From Eumeta japonica (Eukaryota > Arthropoda > Insecta > Lepidoptera > Psychidae), in contig BGZK01001012.1 in NCBI GenBank assembly GCA_005406025.1, positions 1 to 64,000 on the forward strand: a stretch of 64,000 bases of DNA, read 5' to 3'. The position numbers and the translations under genes were made by a program. The notes beneath the pieces are model-generated. The model saw only the letters and a list, made by a program, of their open reading frames with translations, was not told where the DNA came from and ran no database searches. This document shows positions 42,968 to 53,660 of this stretch, piece after piece. The stretch's first letter is position 1. Every line of letters starts with the position of its first letter.

Positions 42968-43419
42968 GCCTGTAAAGTCGGTATACGGGCGAAAGTTTTA
43001 CGTGACAACGACTTTGAATGGTAAAATCATTTTAATGTGAATATTCATTCGTATAGTAGGAAGAAGGATGAAATAATAGTAACAATTTAAAACATTTATT
43101 TATACAAAATTATATTTAAAACATTAATTTATACAAAGAATCTCGCACTGAATTTCATATTAACAAAATTTTATTTTACCTTTACACATACATACGTATT
43201 TATATACAAATATACATACAATAACTTGCAATACATTTGCAAATATGCACTAATTCTCTAGTGCTGCGCGCGGCAGACCGATCATAGTTGAGTGGGAGAG
43301 AGACGCAAGGCATTCGGCGGGCCTCTCTCGTTCGGTGACTCATCGTTACGTTACCGAGCGTTACACTTTTTCAAAGTGACTCCCAGCCGCAACCTAATTT
43401 AAGACGTTGTCACGTCAAA
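42968..43419 (+). repeat. repeat family Z, copy 2
   Basis: Opens GCCTGTAAAGTCGGTATACGG, has the left inverted repeat TTTACGTGACAACGAC (about 42997-43012) and ends GACGTTGTCACGTCAAAA (to about 43419). Its inner GC-rich block (GTGCTGCGCGCGGCAGACCG; CGGGCCTCTCTCG) is in the same relative position as in copy 1 while the AT-rich middle has diverged. Confidence 0.65.
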
Positions 43420-45273
43420 ATAAATATCAAACCATAAGAAGAATATGTACATTTGTACATGTTATATGTAAGAATAAGTTATATAAATACAAATAGATGC
43501 GGGTCGGGTAATGTCTACGGATAATCTTGGAAACTGAACTCTTAGAAGTTTTGAGGCGAGGAACCAAATATGAGCTTCCCGTGTACCATTTGCGTCTTAC
43601 ACCTAACTTTCTATTCTAGTCTACTCTATTCCGTGTCTCGGAACTGTCGGGGGTTTAAACTTAACCGCCGTGTCTCGGGATTATGACGTGACGCCTCCAC
43701 GGATGTATGTAATACCCCGACCTCGTCCTCCGACACGTCCCTCTGTTTACCGCGTTCAATCCGGAGCTGGGTACGTCCTCACTGTTCCACAAATACACTT
43801 AAGATCTTAAGTAGAGAATTAGGATGAGCACCGAGTTGGACAATTGATTTGAAGGTGTGCTGATATGCGATTTCCGAATATTGGATTTCTGATATATTTA
43901 TTTTTATTATATTTTTTTGAGCATTTGTTCTTCACTGTAATCCAATTGAAGCTAGAGGAGTGTTTTAAATAAGCTGCAATAAAAATGTAGAAAACGAATT
44001 TTTATTCTATATATTTTATTAACAGTCGAAATTCGATATGGTGCTCGGGTTGCGGTATGAAATAAAGAAAAGTATGATATCTTACATATCCCGTATACTC
44101 TTAATGTTTCATGAATGGCAGTCGTTGCAAGCCTACGCAATCTCACACACGATGGATATGTTAAAAAGACAACGATATGCAGATGAAATTCGTGACGAGT
44201 TTGAGATGCTATAATGTTAAAGATTGTGCAGTTTTACGAGATTTATGGTTGATGACCATGATTACGTCTCAGAAGACACGACAAAAGACTATATCGTGAG
44301 AATATCTCAGCTTTGTAAAGAACCCGGTGACGAGACGTCCTGAGCGTCTGGTTGTAATAATTTTCAAACAGTAAATTCAATACAGAAATAGATGCACGTA
44401 GCTGTCTAGTTTCTATGACTTGCCACACAAAGACGAAATGTTCAAGATTAATGACATTGAACAACGCGGTGGGTTATAAGGACTGTACATATTTTTTAAA
44501 TTATTATAATCATATTAAATTTAAAATCGTTGAATTACATATTTTTTAATTATGAGCAATTAGTCTCGAGTAGCGCCTTTAAATTTAATACAACTCTTAT
44601 ATTACGAACTCACAAAGTGTAATTACTCCATAACCAATGTACAATAGATGCGTATTATTAATTAATTCAAAAAATAAGATTAATAAGATATCCGAAACTG
44701 ACCGCTCGCAAATCTAATGGCCGAATAAACTATTTGCTGTGAGTTCCGTTTTTCGATTCAATTTCTCATAACTTCAATTTAAAACAATAGTTAAACTTTC
44801 TTCGAACCACTTGCCGTTAAAATGAAACTGTTTTTATCACACCCGCGATAATGTTTCAGATTTAAATCAACCTTTAATCAAAGTAATTAACAAACTTGTA
44901 AACTAAATCCGGAGCTGAATATGAAGCTAGTGTGGATTCGAGATGCTGAAGACGTACGAGTTTATTCCATTTACTTGTCGGCGAAGCCACTATAGAAAAG
45001 TACTGTAATACAAATACATAACAGAAATACACTAAAGCGTCTTTGGGAATTGAATCGGATATAATGTTGATAAGTTACAATGTCGTGTGCGCCTAAGAAT
45101 ACGGCCGAGCACAGCTTGAAAGCTTTGGGATTTCTTAAACATTCTCATGTAAACCTTACTAAACCAGATATACCTCTAACATTACTATTCGAATAAATCA
45201 TATTATTAACAATTACCTCATCGATAATTGATACATATATATTTATTTATTATCTATGAATTGGAAATATATT
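43420..45273. other. intron-like sequence, one unassigned GC-richer stretch
   Basis: 43500-43800 is GC-enriched with two CCGTGTCTCGG words (43632 and 43669) and GACGTGACGCCTCCACGG; it may be a decayed LINE 3' region. The rest is AT-rich without domain-bearing frames. It leads up to the beat exon. Confidence 0.3.
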
Positions 45274-45335
45274 TTTTACCTTTATTACAATTTAAAAGAA
45301 AAGAAATATTATTTTAAATTGTAATAAAGGTAAAA
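45274..45335. repeat. perfect 24-bp inverted repeat, 14-nt loop
   Basis: Left arm 45274-45297 (TTTTACCTTTATTACAATTT and on) pairs perfectly with 45312-45335. It lies about 200 bp upstream of the beat exon acceptor, so in a pre-mRNA it would form a hairpin close to the splice site. Confidence 0.9.
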
Positions 45336-45537
45336 CATAATTTTAATGTTTTGTGACACATATTATATAATTGTTTAAACAGTTAGCCATGTCTTAGTTT
45401 TGCTACGTAATTGTTTAAACAATTAGTATTCATTAACTTTCGTAATTCATGTGTGCAGATACATTTTCCTTTTAAACGAAACGTTATGAAATACAAAATA
45501 TTTCGAAAGACATGATACGACACTTCCTGTCCTTCAG

Positions 45538-45702
45538 CCGCCTAAAACGCTTGCTGTCCACGTTCCAGAGCTGCCCAGCGACATGCCGATGATCAAGGCC
45601 GAGAAGGGCTGGTACGCGTCAGGCGACTCCCTGCGCGCCCAGTGCTCCTCGGCCCCCGCCGACCCGCCCGCCAACCTGACCTGGCTGCTCAACGGACGCG
45701 AC
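45538..45702 (+). CDS. beaten path (beat) family protein, internal exon, second Ig domain
   Basis: A 165-nt exon with acceptor TGTCCTTCAG (45528-45537) and donor GTGAGT at 45703; 55 codons, phase 0 at both ends. It starts PPKTLAVHVPELPSDMP and continues KGWYASGDSLRAQCSS, PADPPANLTWLLNGRD. This is the pattern of the second Ig domain of Beat proteins: linker PPK.L.V.VP, the B-strand Cys in LRAQC, then PP.NLTW (the C-strand Trp, with an N-glycosylation sequon NLT). Beat proteins are secreted or membrane-anchored Ig proteins that bind Side receptors in axon guidance. Coding is also shown by GC-rich third positions (most codons end in C or G) against an AT-rich background. The second Ig Cys must lie in a downstream exon outside my recognition or beyond the window. 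Which Beat paralogue it is cannot be told. Confidence 0.85.
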
Positions 45703-46626
45703 GTGAGTGATAAAGATATGTTCTCACGTACTCATTATTAGAGTGAAAAGTTTGTCGCTTGCAAAACAAAATTTAGATCTAGTAAAGTTCTGCTCGGGCA
45801 GAAGCTAGCCGTACCAGTTTTCACACAAGCTATTAAGAAACGTTTGAAAATAAATATGTGTCTTAACTCGAGTCCGTCAAATCTCTTGAAAACGCGTACT
45901 CAACGGTAAGAGGCGCGTACCAAAAATACCTTATCGGTATATAAAACGAAATTCGCGAGACGAATTCTGATAAAGTTTGACGTTTATTGTTTGAAGAAGG
46001 TCCTTCGAGGGAATGTTACTGTACAACTTTTCCCGCTCAGAAAACTCGGGCGGTAAATGTAAAAATATATACAAGTGTCACGGGACAAGCGGCGCGCACG
46101 TCACTTCTATTGTCGGCCATTTTCAGTGCTGTTCAGTGCTGAAATATTAGCGATTACGCCACTGAAAGTGGATGTGCGATTTGTACATTTATGATTATAA
46201 CATAAGTATTTATCCTGATAATTATGCATTACAGATACAACACAATCAAATAAACTTTGTACATCGTTAATTTTGAAATTGAATTTTAAATAGAAAATAA
46301 AGCCTTAATACATTTTTTCGTTTTATAGCTCCAGTTCTGTAAATTTTTAAACAATTTTTATATTCATTCTATACCAATCTATACATATAAAACAAAGTCG
46401 TGTCAGTTACGCCATTTATGATTCAAGGATGGCCGCACAGATCTTTATTGTCTTTCATTTGTTGAATTTGTCTCCGTCCCGAATAGCTGAATAACTAATT
46501 AAAAATACGGAAAATTCATAAAAAATATGAAGAAAATTAGATTTCTCATACATTTTGCGTATGTAACGCCATCTACGATGACATGACAGCAACTAAAGTT
46601 TTGTTTTTTTGTATCGTTTGTAGATC
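45703..46626. other. beat intron, start
   Basis: Begins with the consensus donor GTGAGTGATAAAG. A small CpG-rich patch at 46080-46130 (CACGGGACAAGCGGCGCGCACG) carries a direct repeat, TCAGTGCTGTTCAGTGCTG, at 46125-46143. No exon is visible. Confidence 0.5.
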
Positions 46627-46669
46627 GTTTTTACATATTTCATATTCATAATATGAAAAATGTAAAAAC
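46627..46669. repeat. 20-bp fold-back hairpin, 3-nt loop
   Basis: Left arm 46627-46646 (GTTTTTACATATTTCATATT) and right arm 46650-46669 pair at 19 of 20 positions; the loop is CAT. Confidence 0.85.
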
Positions 46670-46859
46670 ATATTTGAATGGATGTATATCATATCATAAA
46701 TTTGACATAAAGTTAGATTTTAGTTTCAAATAGGATATAGTTTTAATATAATAAGGCTATATTGTATTACTTAACAAAATTACCTTTTATGTAAAAAATA
46801 TATAAATACAAGTAAAATGGTCATCTGTTGTTACCAACATTTATGGCCAAGAAGGGCCA

Positions 46860-47095
46860 AAATTAGCATCAAGAATTGAAATAACGGGACCGGGTTCGGA
46901 CCTGACAATGGAACCAGAATTGACATCGAGAATAGAACCGTGATCGGGAGCAGAATTGACAGAGAGAACGGCTAGTATTAAAAATCAAGGGATTCATTTT
47001 ATACACACGCGGGTGAAACAACAAGCATATCTGGATTATAAAAACAGTTGTTTCTGAATGTTAGTTTACGCTCAGCGAAGCGGACAGGTAACGGA
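46860..47095 (-). repeat. interspersed repeat family F, inverted copy
   Basis: Plus-strand words CGGGACCGGGTTCGGACC, GGAACCAGAATTGACATCGAG and GATCGGGAGCAG, then GCGAAGCGGACAGGTAACGG at the right end. The complement matches 39085-39500. Confidence 0.65.
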
Positions 47096-47639
47096 AATGG
47101 CTGGATTTCATCTTGCTTCTTTTCGCAAATTTTCATAATCTCCTCCCCCTATAAAACAATTTTTCCAAATAAACTATAGTTATTGAAGTAGCCGTTTCTG
47201 AGAAAAATAACTTGGTACATGTACGAAGAAATGTCGTAGGGACAGTCTTAAAACAGCTGTCACGTAAGTACTGCGCCACAGCGCGCCGCGCGGCCGACCA
47301 CTCGACTCGGCCGCCCTTGTAGTCTGTCCGAGCATTTATTAGGGTTGTGTCTATATTCATTATAAGTATATTTTCAATGACATATTTTTGTTATAGTTAC
47401 TTTGGTTGTTCTAAAAAAGAATGATTTTATGAAAATTTGCAAAAAGATGCATAATAAAAATCCATCCTGAATAATTAAAATTGTTTTCCTTGTAACGTAA
47501 TCACATAAAATAATTTAGTGTATCTGTATGGTACTTTGACCCTTCGATACGAAATCATTTATAAATGGTTATAAGATTGTTATAATATTATGTTTGTTTA
47601 TATGTCCGTTGCTACATAAATAGTGATTTATTATCACTA
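47096..47639. other. short CpG-rich patch in AT-rich sequence
   Basis: 47265-47330 reads GCGCCACAGCGCGCCGCGCGG, CCGACCACTCGACTCGGCCG. The phrase GCCGACCACTCGA also occurs in family Z copy 1 (about 34206-34218), so this could be a family Z fragment. No gene. Confidence 0.25.
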
Positions 47640-47895
47640 TCACTGATGCCCAAGGGAGGAACATGATCGGTATCAAGACCTATATTAGAATCGAGAGCGG
47701 GCCCGAGATCGACCTGGAAATGGAACCAGAATTGACATCGTAAATAGGACCATAAATCGCCATCAGTATATACAGAAAAATCAGTCGAAATCGAAAATGA
47801 AGGAATTCGTTCTATGTTCATGGGAGTGAAACCGAGGGCACATTTGAATAATATGAAAAATCACTAAATTTAAATTTTCGCCCAACGAAGCGGGC
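47640..47895 (-). repeat. interspersed repeat family F, inverted copy
   Basis: AACATGATCGGTATCAAGACC, GAGCGGGCCCGAGATCG, CCAGAATTGACATCG and CCCAACGAAGCGGGCGGGTAA match the family. The open frame 47821-47612 (minus) reads this repeat. Confidence 0.65.
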
Positions 47896-49109
47896 GGGTA
47901 ACCGCTAATTTGTTACATAAATTTAAAATTGGCAGGAATGGAATAGGCAGTAAGCTTTAACCTGAAATCTTCAGTAACGGGTTTGGGACCGTTTTGTGTG
48001 TGTTTTTTTTTTTCAGCTCTTTAGATCTGACAGAAAACCACTCTTTTCTCAGTTTCGGTATTTTTTATCTGTCAATGCGTCATCCGGTCTGTAAAATTAT
48101 TAGTTCCTTAGATTTCTGTACGTGACTGTTGTCACAATTTGTTTTCTTCTTTATTATGACATTTATTTGGTAGTTTATATAAACATATTTCCTATTAGAC
48201 GTTTCTCGATCGATTTACTCCCGTCTCCATAACACGGCAGTTGACCACACCATGAACCTTTTAGTATGAACCTTCTTCTCCCATGTGGTTTTTTTTAATT
48301 TTTATTTACGGACATATCGCTCCTATACTACCATTAAGACATAAGTTGTTATATGGTATCTATGTTTTCAACTCACCAGCTTAAAAGAGACGCACTAAGT
48401 TCGCGACTTAATAATGAAAAAAATAAAATTATAATTCAAGTTCGCTTAGGTAATAAGTTTTCATTCGGGATTTTAGTTTAGCAAAACCAGTTCGAAAACT
48501 CGTCTGTTATGGATTATTTTGTAAAACCGAACTACATATTACAGACGACACTACAGACGGGGAAACATGAATTATAGATGACTATGTGCTAAAAGTTCCA
48601 GTCCCATGAAAATTAATAGAACGATCACAAAAATTTGATTAGCAAGTCTCAGGTTCTTTGTGGCATGTCGGTTGTGGCATCTGATTACAAAGACATATTC
48701 TCCCTCATTCTTATTTCAGAACAAAAGATTTTTTTGCTTATTGGAAAAATGTTATCGAAATGTGGCTTATTTTTTCCAAATTTGCAACAAAACTCTTTGA
48801 ACTGTTTATTTACCTATTACTAACAAGTTCCCTTTCAATCAATCTTTGGTGATTCCCCGTCGTTATTGGTCTTAGATGGCCCGAGGCTATCAAAGTTTTC
48901 TGTGCCACAAAGTTAAATTAGTCGTGTGTAATTAGAAATGTAAGCCAATTAACCCAAATGGGCTATTAAGGAGAACACCGGCGCCCGCCGCGAAGAACCC
49001 TTTACTGAAACTGTGAAAAGGACATAGGGAGCACAAACGACCGACCGTATACTAAAATGTATAATTGTTGTGTCACTTAAAGAAAGGGCTATTTATTTGA
49101 AAAACACAA
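47896..49109. other. intron-like AT-rich sequence, no gene seen
   Basis: A small GC patch at 48975-49000 (ACACCGGCGCCCGCCGCGAAG). No exon recognised. Confidence 0.3.
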
Positions 49110-49345
49110 TAAAGTACTAGAGGCGGTGGCTTACCGGTCGAGAGGATCGCTATCGAACCGGAAACAACCGGTTTCAAATCCCGACCGGGACTTGGTAGAT
49201 GAGTTTTTAAGCCGTGACTAAGTAAGCCATTCCTTTGCTGACTCGGAGAATAGATTTAGTCCGTCGTCCAGCCAGTCCCTTCACCCGCAATAGGTCAGCG
49301 TGGAGGACTCCACGCTCGGCCTCTGCAATCGATACTAATATTAGA
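49110..49345 (+). repeat. tRNA-derived SINE
   Basis: GGCGGTGGCTTACCGGTCGAGAGG (about 49121-49144) resembles RNA polymerase III box A, and CGGTTTCAAATCCCGACCG (49169-49187) matches box B (GGTTCGAATCC type) about 40 bp downstream, as in a tRNA head. A tRNA-unrelated body follows (AGCCAGTCCCTTCACCCGC; GACTCCACGCTCGG). It is not a functional tRNA: no cloverleaf or CCA-proximal acceptor stem is evident. Confidence 0.6.
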
Positions 49346-49700
49346 AATGCGAAAGGGTGTCTGTCTGTCTATTACGTTTTTATCCCTAAACCGCCGTATC
49401 GATTTTGGTGAAATTTAGTAAGGAAATAGTATGATACAAGAGAACAGACAATGACTACTTTTTATTTATATCTCTTTCTATGTTTTATATGTATTTTTAT
49501 AATTCAAAAGCAGTTGAACCAATTTTAATAAATTCATTGTATTAATAGCGTATACTATTGTGTAATATCTAAGCTAGTGTTTGTTTATCTGTACGTTTCT
49601 TTATCTGTATGACAACCAATTTTGACGTAATTTAGAAAACAGATAGAACTCAAAGTTAAATAAAATATAGGTTACTGTTTATTTTATTGTATTTTTATCT
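49346..49700. repeat. common lepidopteran-type repeat tail
   Basis: AATATTAGAAATGCGAAAGGGTGTCTGTCTG followed by CCTAAACCGCCGTATCGATTTTGGTGAAATTTAGTA (in parts) is a phrase that recurs in lepidopteran repetitive DNA (ATGCGAAAG..TGTCTGTC..; AAACCGCT..ATCGATTTTGATGAAATTT). Assigned from memory. Confidence 0.5.
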
Positions 49701-50188
49701 GTACATCCTTATAAGTACAAGATTTAAAAAGTCATTAATTTAATTTAACTTTGTAGGTCATGCTTATTGTTTGCTTTTCTTAAAGAGGGTATGGTGTTAG
49801 AATGGGCGGCGAGGATGGAGAAAGAGAGGGAGAGAGAGAAAAATATAGCATGAAGGGATGAAGTAGAGCAAAAGCAAAAGAAATAAAGAATGTCAACAAT
49901 TTCATTGTTAACTGTATGATTATTTAATAATAATAGTTTAATAATAAGAGAGTCGTAGTAAATTAAACTGAACAATAGGGTTTTTACACTGCGTTTTGTT
50001 TTCAGTGCTATATCCTATTATTACAATACTACGAATGTAATACTTTATGACGATGTTGAATTGTTTATAACTCAATGACATATAGACAGCTTCACGGATT
50101 TATATGAAACTTGACTATTTTCTGGATTTAAAATAACAACAGATATCAGTATTTATTTGAAAAATGTAGCGCACATCTCTACTTTTTT
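49701..50188. other. AT-rich sequence, no gene seen
   Basis: Includes a GA-rich tract (GAGAAAGAGAGGGAGAGAGAG) at about 49819-49840. The minus-strand frame 49975-49745 is compositional. Confidence 0.3.
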
Positions 50189-50238
50189 ACACTCGAAAAG
50201 AACTTAAGTTTCTACGTACTTAAGTTCTATTCGAGTGT
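50189..50238. repeat. 21-bp fold-back hairpin, 8-nt loop
   Basis: Left arm 50189-50209 (ACACTCGAAAAGAACTTAAG) pairs with 50218-50238 at 20 of 21 positions; the loop is TTCTACGT. Confidence 0.9.
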
Positions 50239-50852
50239 CAAGAATGATATTATTTTTTAATTTTTTATATGTAAGATAATTATGGAGGTAATACAATCTT
50301 TATCATTTTTTAATTACAACAGGCGTATCATACCACCTTGTTTTGACATTATAAAAAATGAAAATCTTGATAACGGCACGTCGAAATTCACACCAGAAGT
50401 GGAATAACTATCTCTTAGCAGGTAGCAAGTTCCAATTAAAGAGGAGACGGCGTAACCCACCGGGAGGGAGGCGGCGCAGACGGCGCTCAATCTAACCGCG
50501 ATCACGAGTAATCCCCGAGCGCCCCCGGGTTGCACTCACTGAATAGTTTGATATCTTACAGTAGTTTCAAGTTAGGTGCTGAGTTCGGCATGCTCTTTCA
50601 TCGTCTAGCCCTGATGTCTTTTACTGCAATTTCGCTGAGTTTTTCCTCTTATATTTGTTGTCGACTTAAGTTCGAAATATTGATGCTTTTTCTAATATTC
50701 CATAGCGGGACGAAATCCTCCTATGAAATTAACGCCCTGTATGTCTGTCTGTCGATCTGTGCCTTTTTCACAACGATGTATTTCAATAATATCATTTAAG
50801 TAGGATTGACCTAATTATAAATATGAATTTACAATATATTAATAATCCCACT
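50239..50852. other. CpG-enriched patch then AT-rich sequence
   Basis: 50440-50530 is GC-rich (GACGGCGTAACCCACCGGGAGGGAGGCGGCGCAGACGG in parts). The flanking open frames (50314-50535 minus; 50530-50799 plus) have no domain. Confidence 0.25.
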
Positions 50853-51410
50853 CGCACCGGTAAGTGCGAGTGGGACTCGCGCACTGAAGGTTCCGTATAA
50901 ACTTGTAGATAGTTAATTCATCACAGGAATGGAGTCTCTAAGGTTTTTCCCTTTTTTTTCCGATTATGTTGTAAATGTACCCAAAAATGAAGTTACATTA
51001 CAAAAAAAAAAGTTTTTGTTTTTGTGACATACTTTAAATTTACGGTTTTCGGATTTTTTTTCATTTTATTATGCTACACGCATTGCTTTTTGCTAAATTT
51101 CATGATTCTTGGTCAACGGGAAGTATCCTATAGGGGTTAATTCCCTTGCAAGCGTCGAAACGTGCTGCATAACGGAGGATAAGCAGCCGTATCTTTTGAT
51201 TACATTGACTTAGAAGTTTGATTTTTTCACAACTGTAAGGAATTGAAGACCTAATAATTTGATAATAATTTTAGGTCGATACGTCCATGTGTTCTTGAGG
51301 AAAATGGTTTTGACAAACCAACAGACGGACGGCCGGACGAATGGACAACAAAGTGATCATATAAGGGATCCATTTGTTTTTCTTTTGAGCTATGGAACCC
51401 TAAAAACTGA
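50853..51410 (+). repeat. interspersed repeat family G, copy B
   Basis: Starts CGGTAAGTGCGAGTGGGACTCGCGCAC and ends ACAGACGGACGGCCGGACG...TTTTGAGCTATGGAACCCTAAAAAC. Shorter than copy C (internal deletion or divergence). Confidence 0.75.
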
Positions 51411-52380
51411 ATCTGGATGTGGGAGATTTCGGATTAGAACATTTCAAGATTAGAACATTTCAGACTAAAATAGAAACTAAAAGTGCAGTCTATTGTAGGT
51501 GTTGTAAGATCAAAAATTGCATCATTTCAAAAATATGTAAACACATTTTTCTTAACATCTTACTTTTTTAGACTTTGCAAAAATCCCATAGAATGCGATC
51601 TGATATTTTTTTTTGATAGCCTTTCTTAAAAAATTCATCTATAGTCGGAGTTAAAATTTTTCATAAGATTTGGGTACAATCTTTTTAAAATTTAACCCAA
51701 GGTCAAAGAGTTCAATCCAATGAAGGATTCGAAGCAAAAATTGAAACTGCACTAAGTTTAAATTACACGGACGTCATATAGGTCCTTGTTTATTTGAAGA
51801 AATAAGTCCATAAGCCAGTAGTTCCTCATGTCTTTCGTTGAGCCGCCTCGATTGGTATGGGCTAGTGTGTAGAGCTTAAGCTGCAAACCACTCAGCCTGA
51901 AATAATAAATAAATTGTGGGAGTGTCAACGGTACTTAAGTGGTTGGGTGATTAATACCTGCCACAGTCTAAAATAAAACGTTTGAATTGAATGCACCCTA
52001 CTAAAGTTAACACGCTTTCCTGAACAGGCTTGTGATTACGTTACTGACGTTGAAAGGTGAAACCTATGGACATTTCTGAAACTCGTAAACAAATTTTGTT
52101 CCAAAGAACTTTTTTGTTGAATTTACTCACAAAACGGGGTTCAAAAGTTAAATGAGGTGATACAGAGAGCCATCGAATTTGAAAGCTAATTCATCACACA
52201 ATATAAACCTGAGAGAAGAAGTACTTGAAGAAATAAAACGTTCTTTTATTTACTTTATATGTCTTTTTATTTGATTCTTATACAATTTTTGTATAGTCAT
52301 ATAAATTTCTTTGAACGCGATCAAAATCCACACTGGAAGACGATTTAAGTTGTGGTTTTATTTTAAGTTTCCTTTTACAG
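51411..52380. other. no gene seen
   Basis: AT-rich intron-like sequence. 51840-51900 (GCCGCCTCGATTGGTATGGGC) may be a repeat fragment. Nothing assigned. Confidence 0.3.
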
Positions 52381-52702
52381 CTTTATTTTTATGGGGCAAA
52401 CTAGCGTGTGAGCCTCCTGAGAGTAGGTGATTACCGCCGATCATAGACACTCGCAACCCTAAAAAAAGCACTAATGCGTTGCCGGTCTGTTAGGAAGGAA
52501 TGGGATATCCGATGGAGGGGGAAGTGGGCTGATGGAGGAAGGAGTGTGCCACTGAAACTCTCACTCACTGGACGAAAGACAACGAAACGCAAAGCAGCTG
52601 AAGCTGCTATTTCAAATAGGGTGTCCTACTAAAGTGTTGGTATCGCGACGGTCAAGCCGGCCCAATGTCGCAGCCAAGTTGGCCATGGTATGGCTCTACC
52701 AC
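52381..52702 (+). repeat. interspersed repeat family M, copy 2
   Basis: Begins TATTTTTATGGGGCAAACTAGCG, has the diagnostic GTAGGTGATTACCGCCGATCA, ACACTCGCAACCCTA and GCGTTGCCGGTCTGTTAGG blocks and ends GCTCTACCAC like copy 1. Confidence 0.8.
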
Positions 52703-53446
52703 ATTAAAAGATCCAGTTGAAATCAAAACACCCCATAGCAGCAATGGGTTATGACAGTATCCATGATTTTCATGTAACACTATCCAACCGTAAGTAATGC
52801 ACGTCGAGCTACAGAAAAAAAAAACGTTGAACACACGCTTTGTAAAGCGTTACCTCAGTCATTTTTGCGCATGTGCGATGCGTGCAACAAAGATGGCGCT
52901 CTATAAAGCTGATCACGACCAACTGCGTCCATCTATAGGTCAGTGTGTTTACTTACGACCGGGACCTATTATATTAATTCTCATTTCAGACATTTATTTT
53001 CAGGGTGTCATATACTTAAAAAATAACCCGGTTTAGGATATTGATAGTCAGGCGGTGAGTGCAGAATGACTGCTTGATTCAGAGTAAAAAAAAAATAATT
53101 ATAACATATAAAAATTTTAAGACCTCCAGTATTTATTTAAGCAGACTAATAAATCTATATAATGACATATTGACTGTTGCAACCTTAAAATTAAAGCTTC
53201 AATTTTTTCTAAACTGAACCTCAAGATATTACAAAATTGATCTAAGATAATCGCTTTTGTTTTATTATTTTACATTTTTGGAGTTGAAAAGTGTATGTGC
53301 TTACAACATCGTTTTAATAGAATTAATGCACATGAATTTTTGAAATCTGTTGCTAAACAGAGCCTCGATACACGGTCGGTCAGTCAAAAAGTATTAATAA
53401 GAATCAATTTGGGGCTTCAAGAATCAGCATTCCGATAAGAAGAATT
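52703..53446. other. no gene seen
   Basis: Mostly AT-rich. At 52858-52900 a short run contains TTGCGCATGTGCGATGCG and AAGATGGCGCTC (NRF1-like and YY1/Pho-like words), which may be chance. No exon recognised. Confidence 0.3.
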
Positions 53447-53660
53447 CTATCCGCCCACAGTCGAGGCAGAAGGCGGCAGCGCCCGCGCCGACGCCGCGCG
53501 TTTCTCCCAATGAAATATTCGCCGGTTGTTGTCAGCATTTATTCTTTTCACAATTCGGCCTTTGTGCTTGAACGAAGTTAAATTGTAAAGGAAATATTGA
53601 CCAGCCTGTCCCTTTTGTAATCTATTGTCCAAACGCTCACCCTTCACAAAGGGCCCGATA
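53447..53660. other. CpG-rich block, candidate non-coding element or exon
   Basis: CGCCCACAG followed by a GC-rich run (AGGCGGCAGCGCCCGCGCCG). The minus strand is open for 116 codons (53797-53447) but the peptide has no domain. CCAATGAG and ACAAAGGCC words are present. Unassigned. Confidence 0.25.

Noticed and set aside
49121..49190. tRNA gene
   Set aside because: Box-like words are present but no complete cloverleaf; fits a SINE head.
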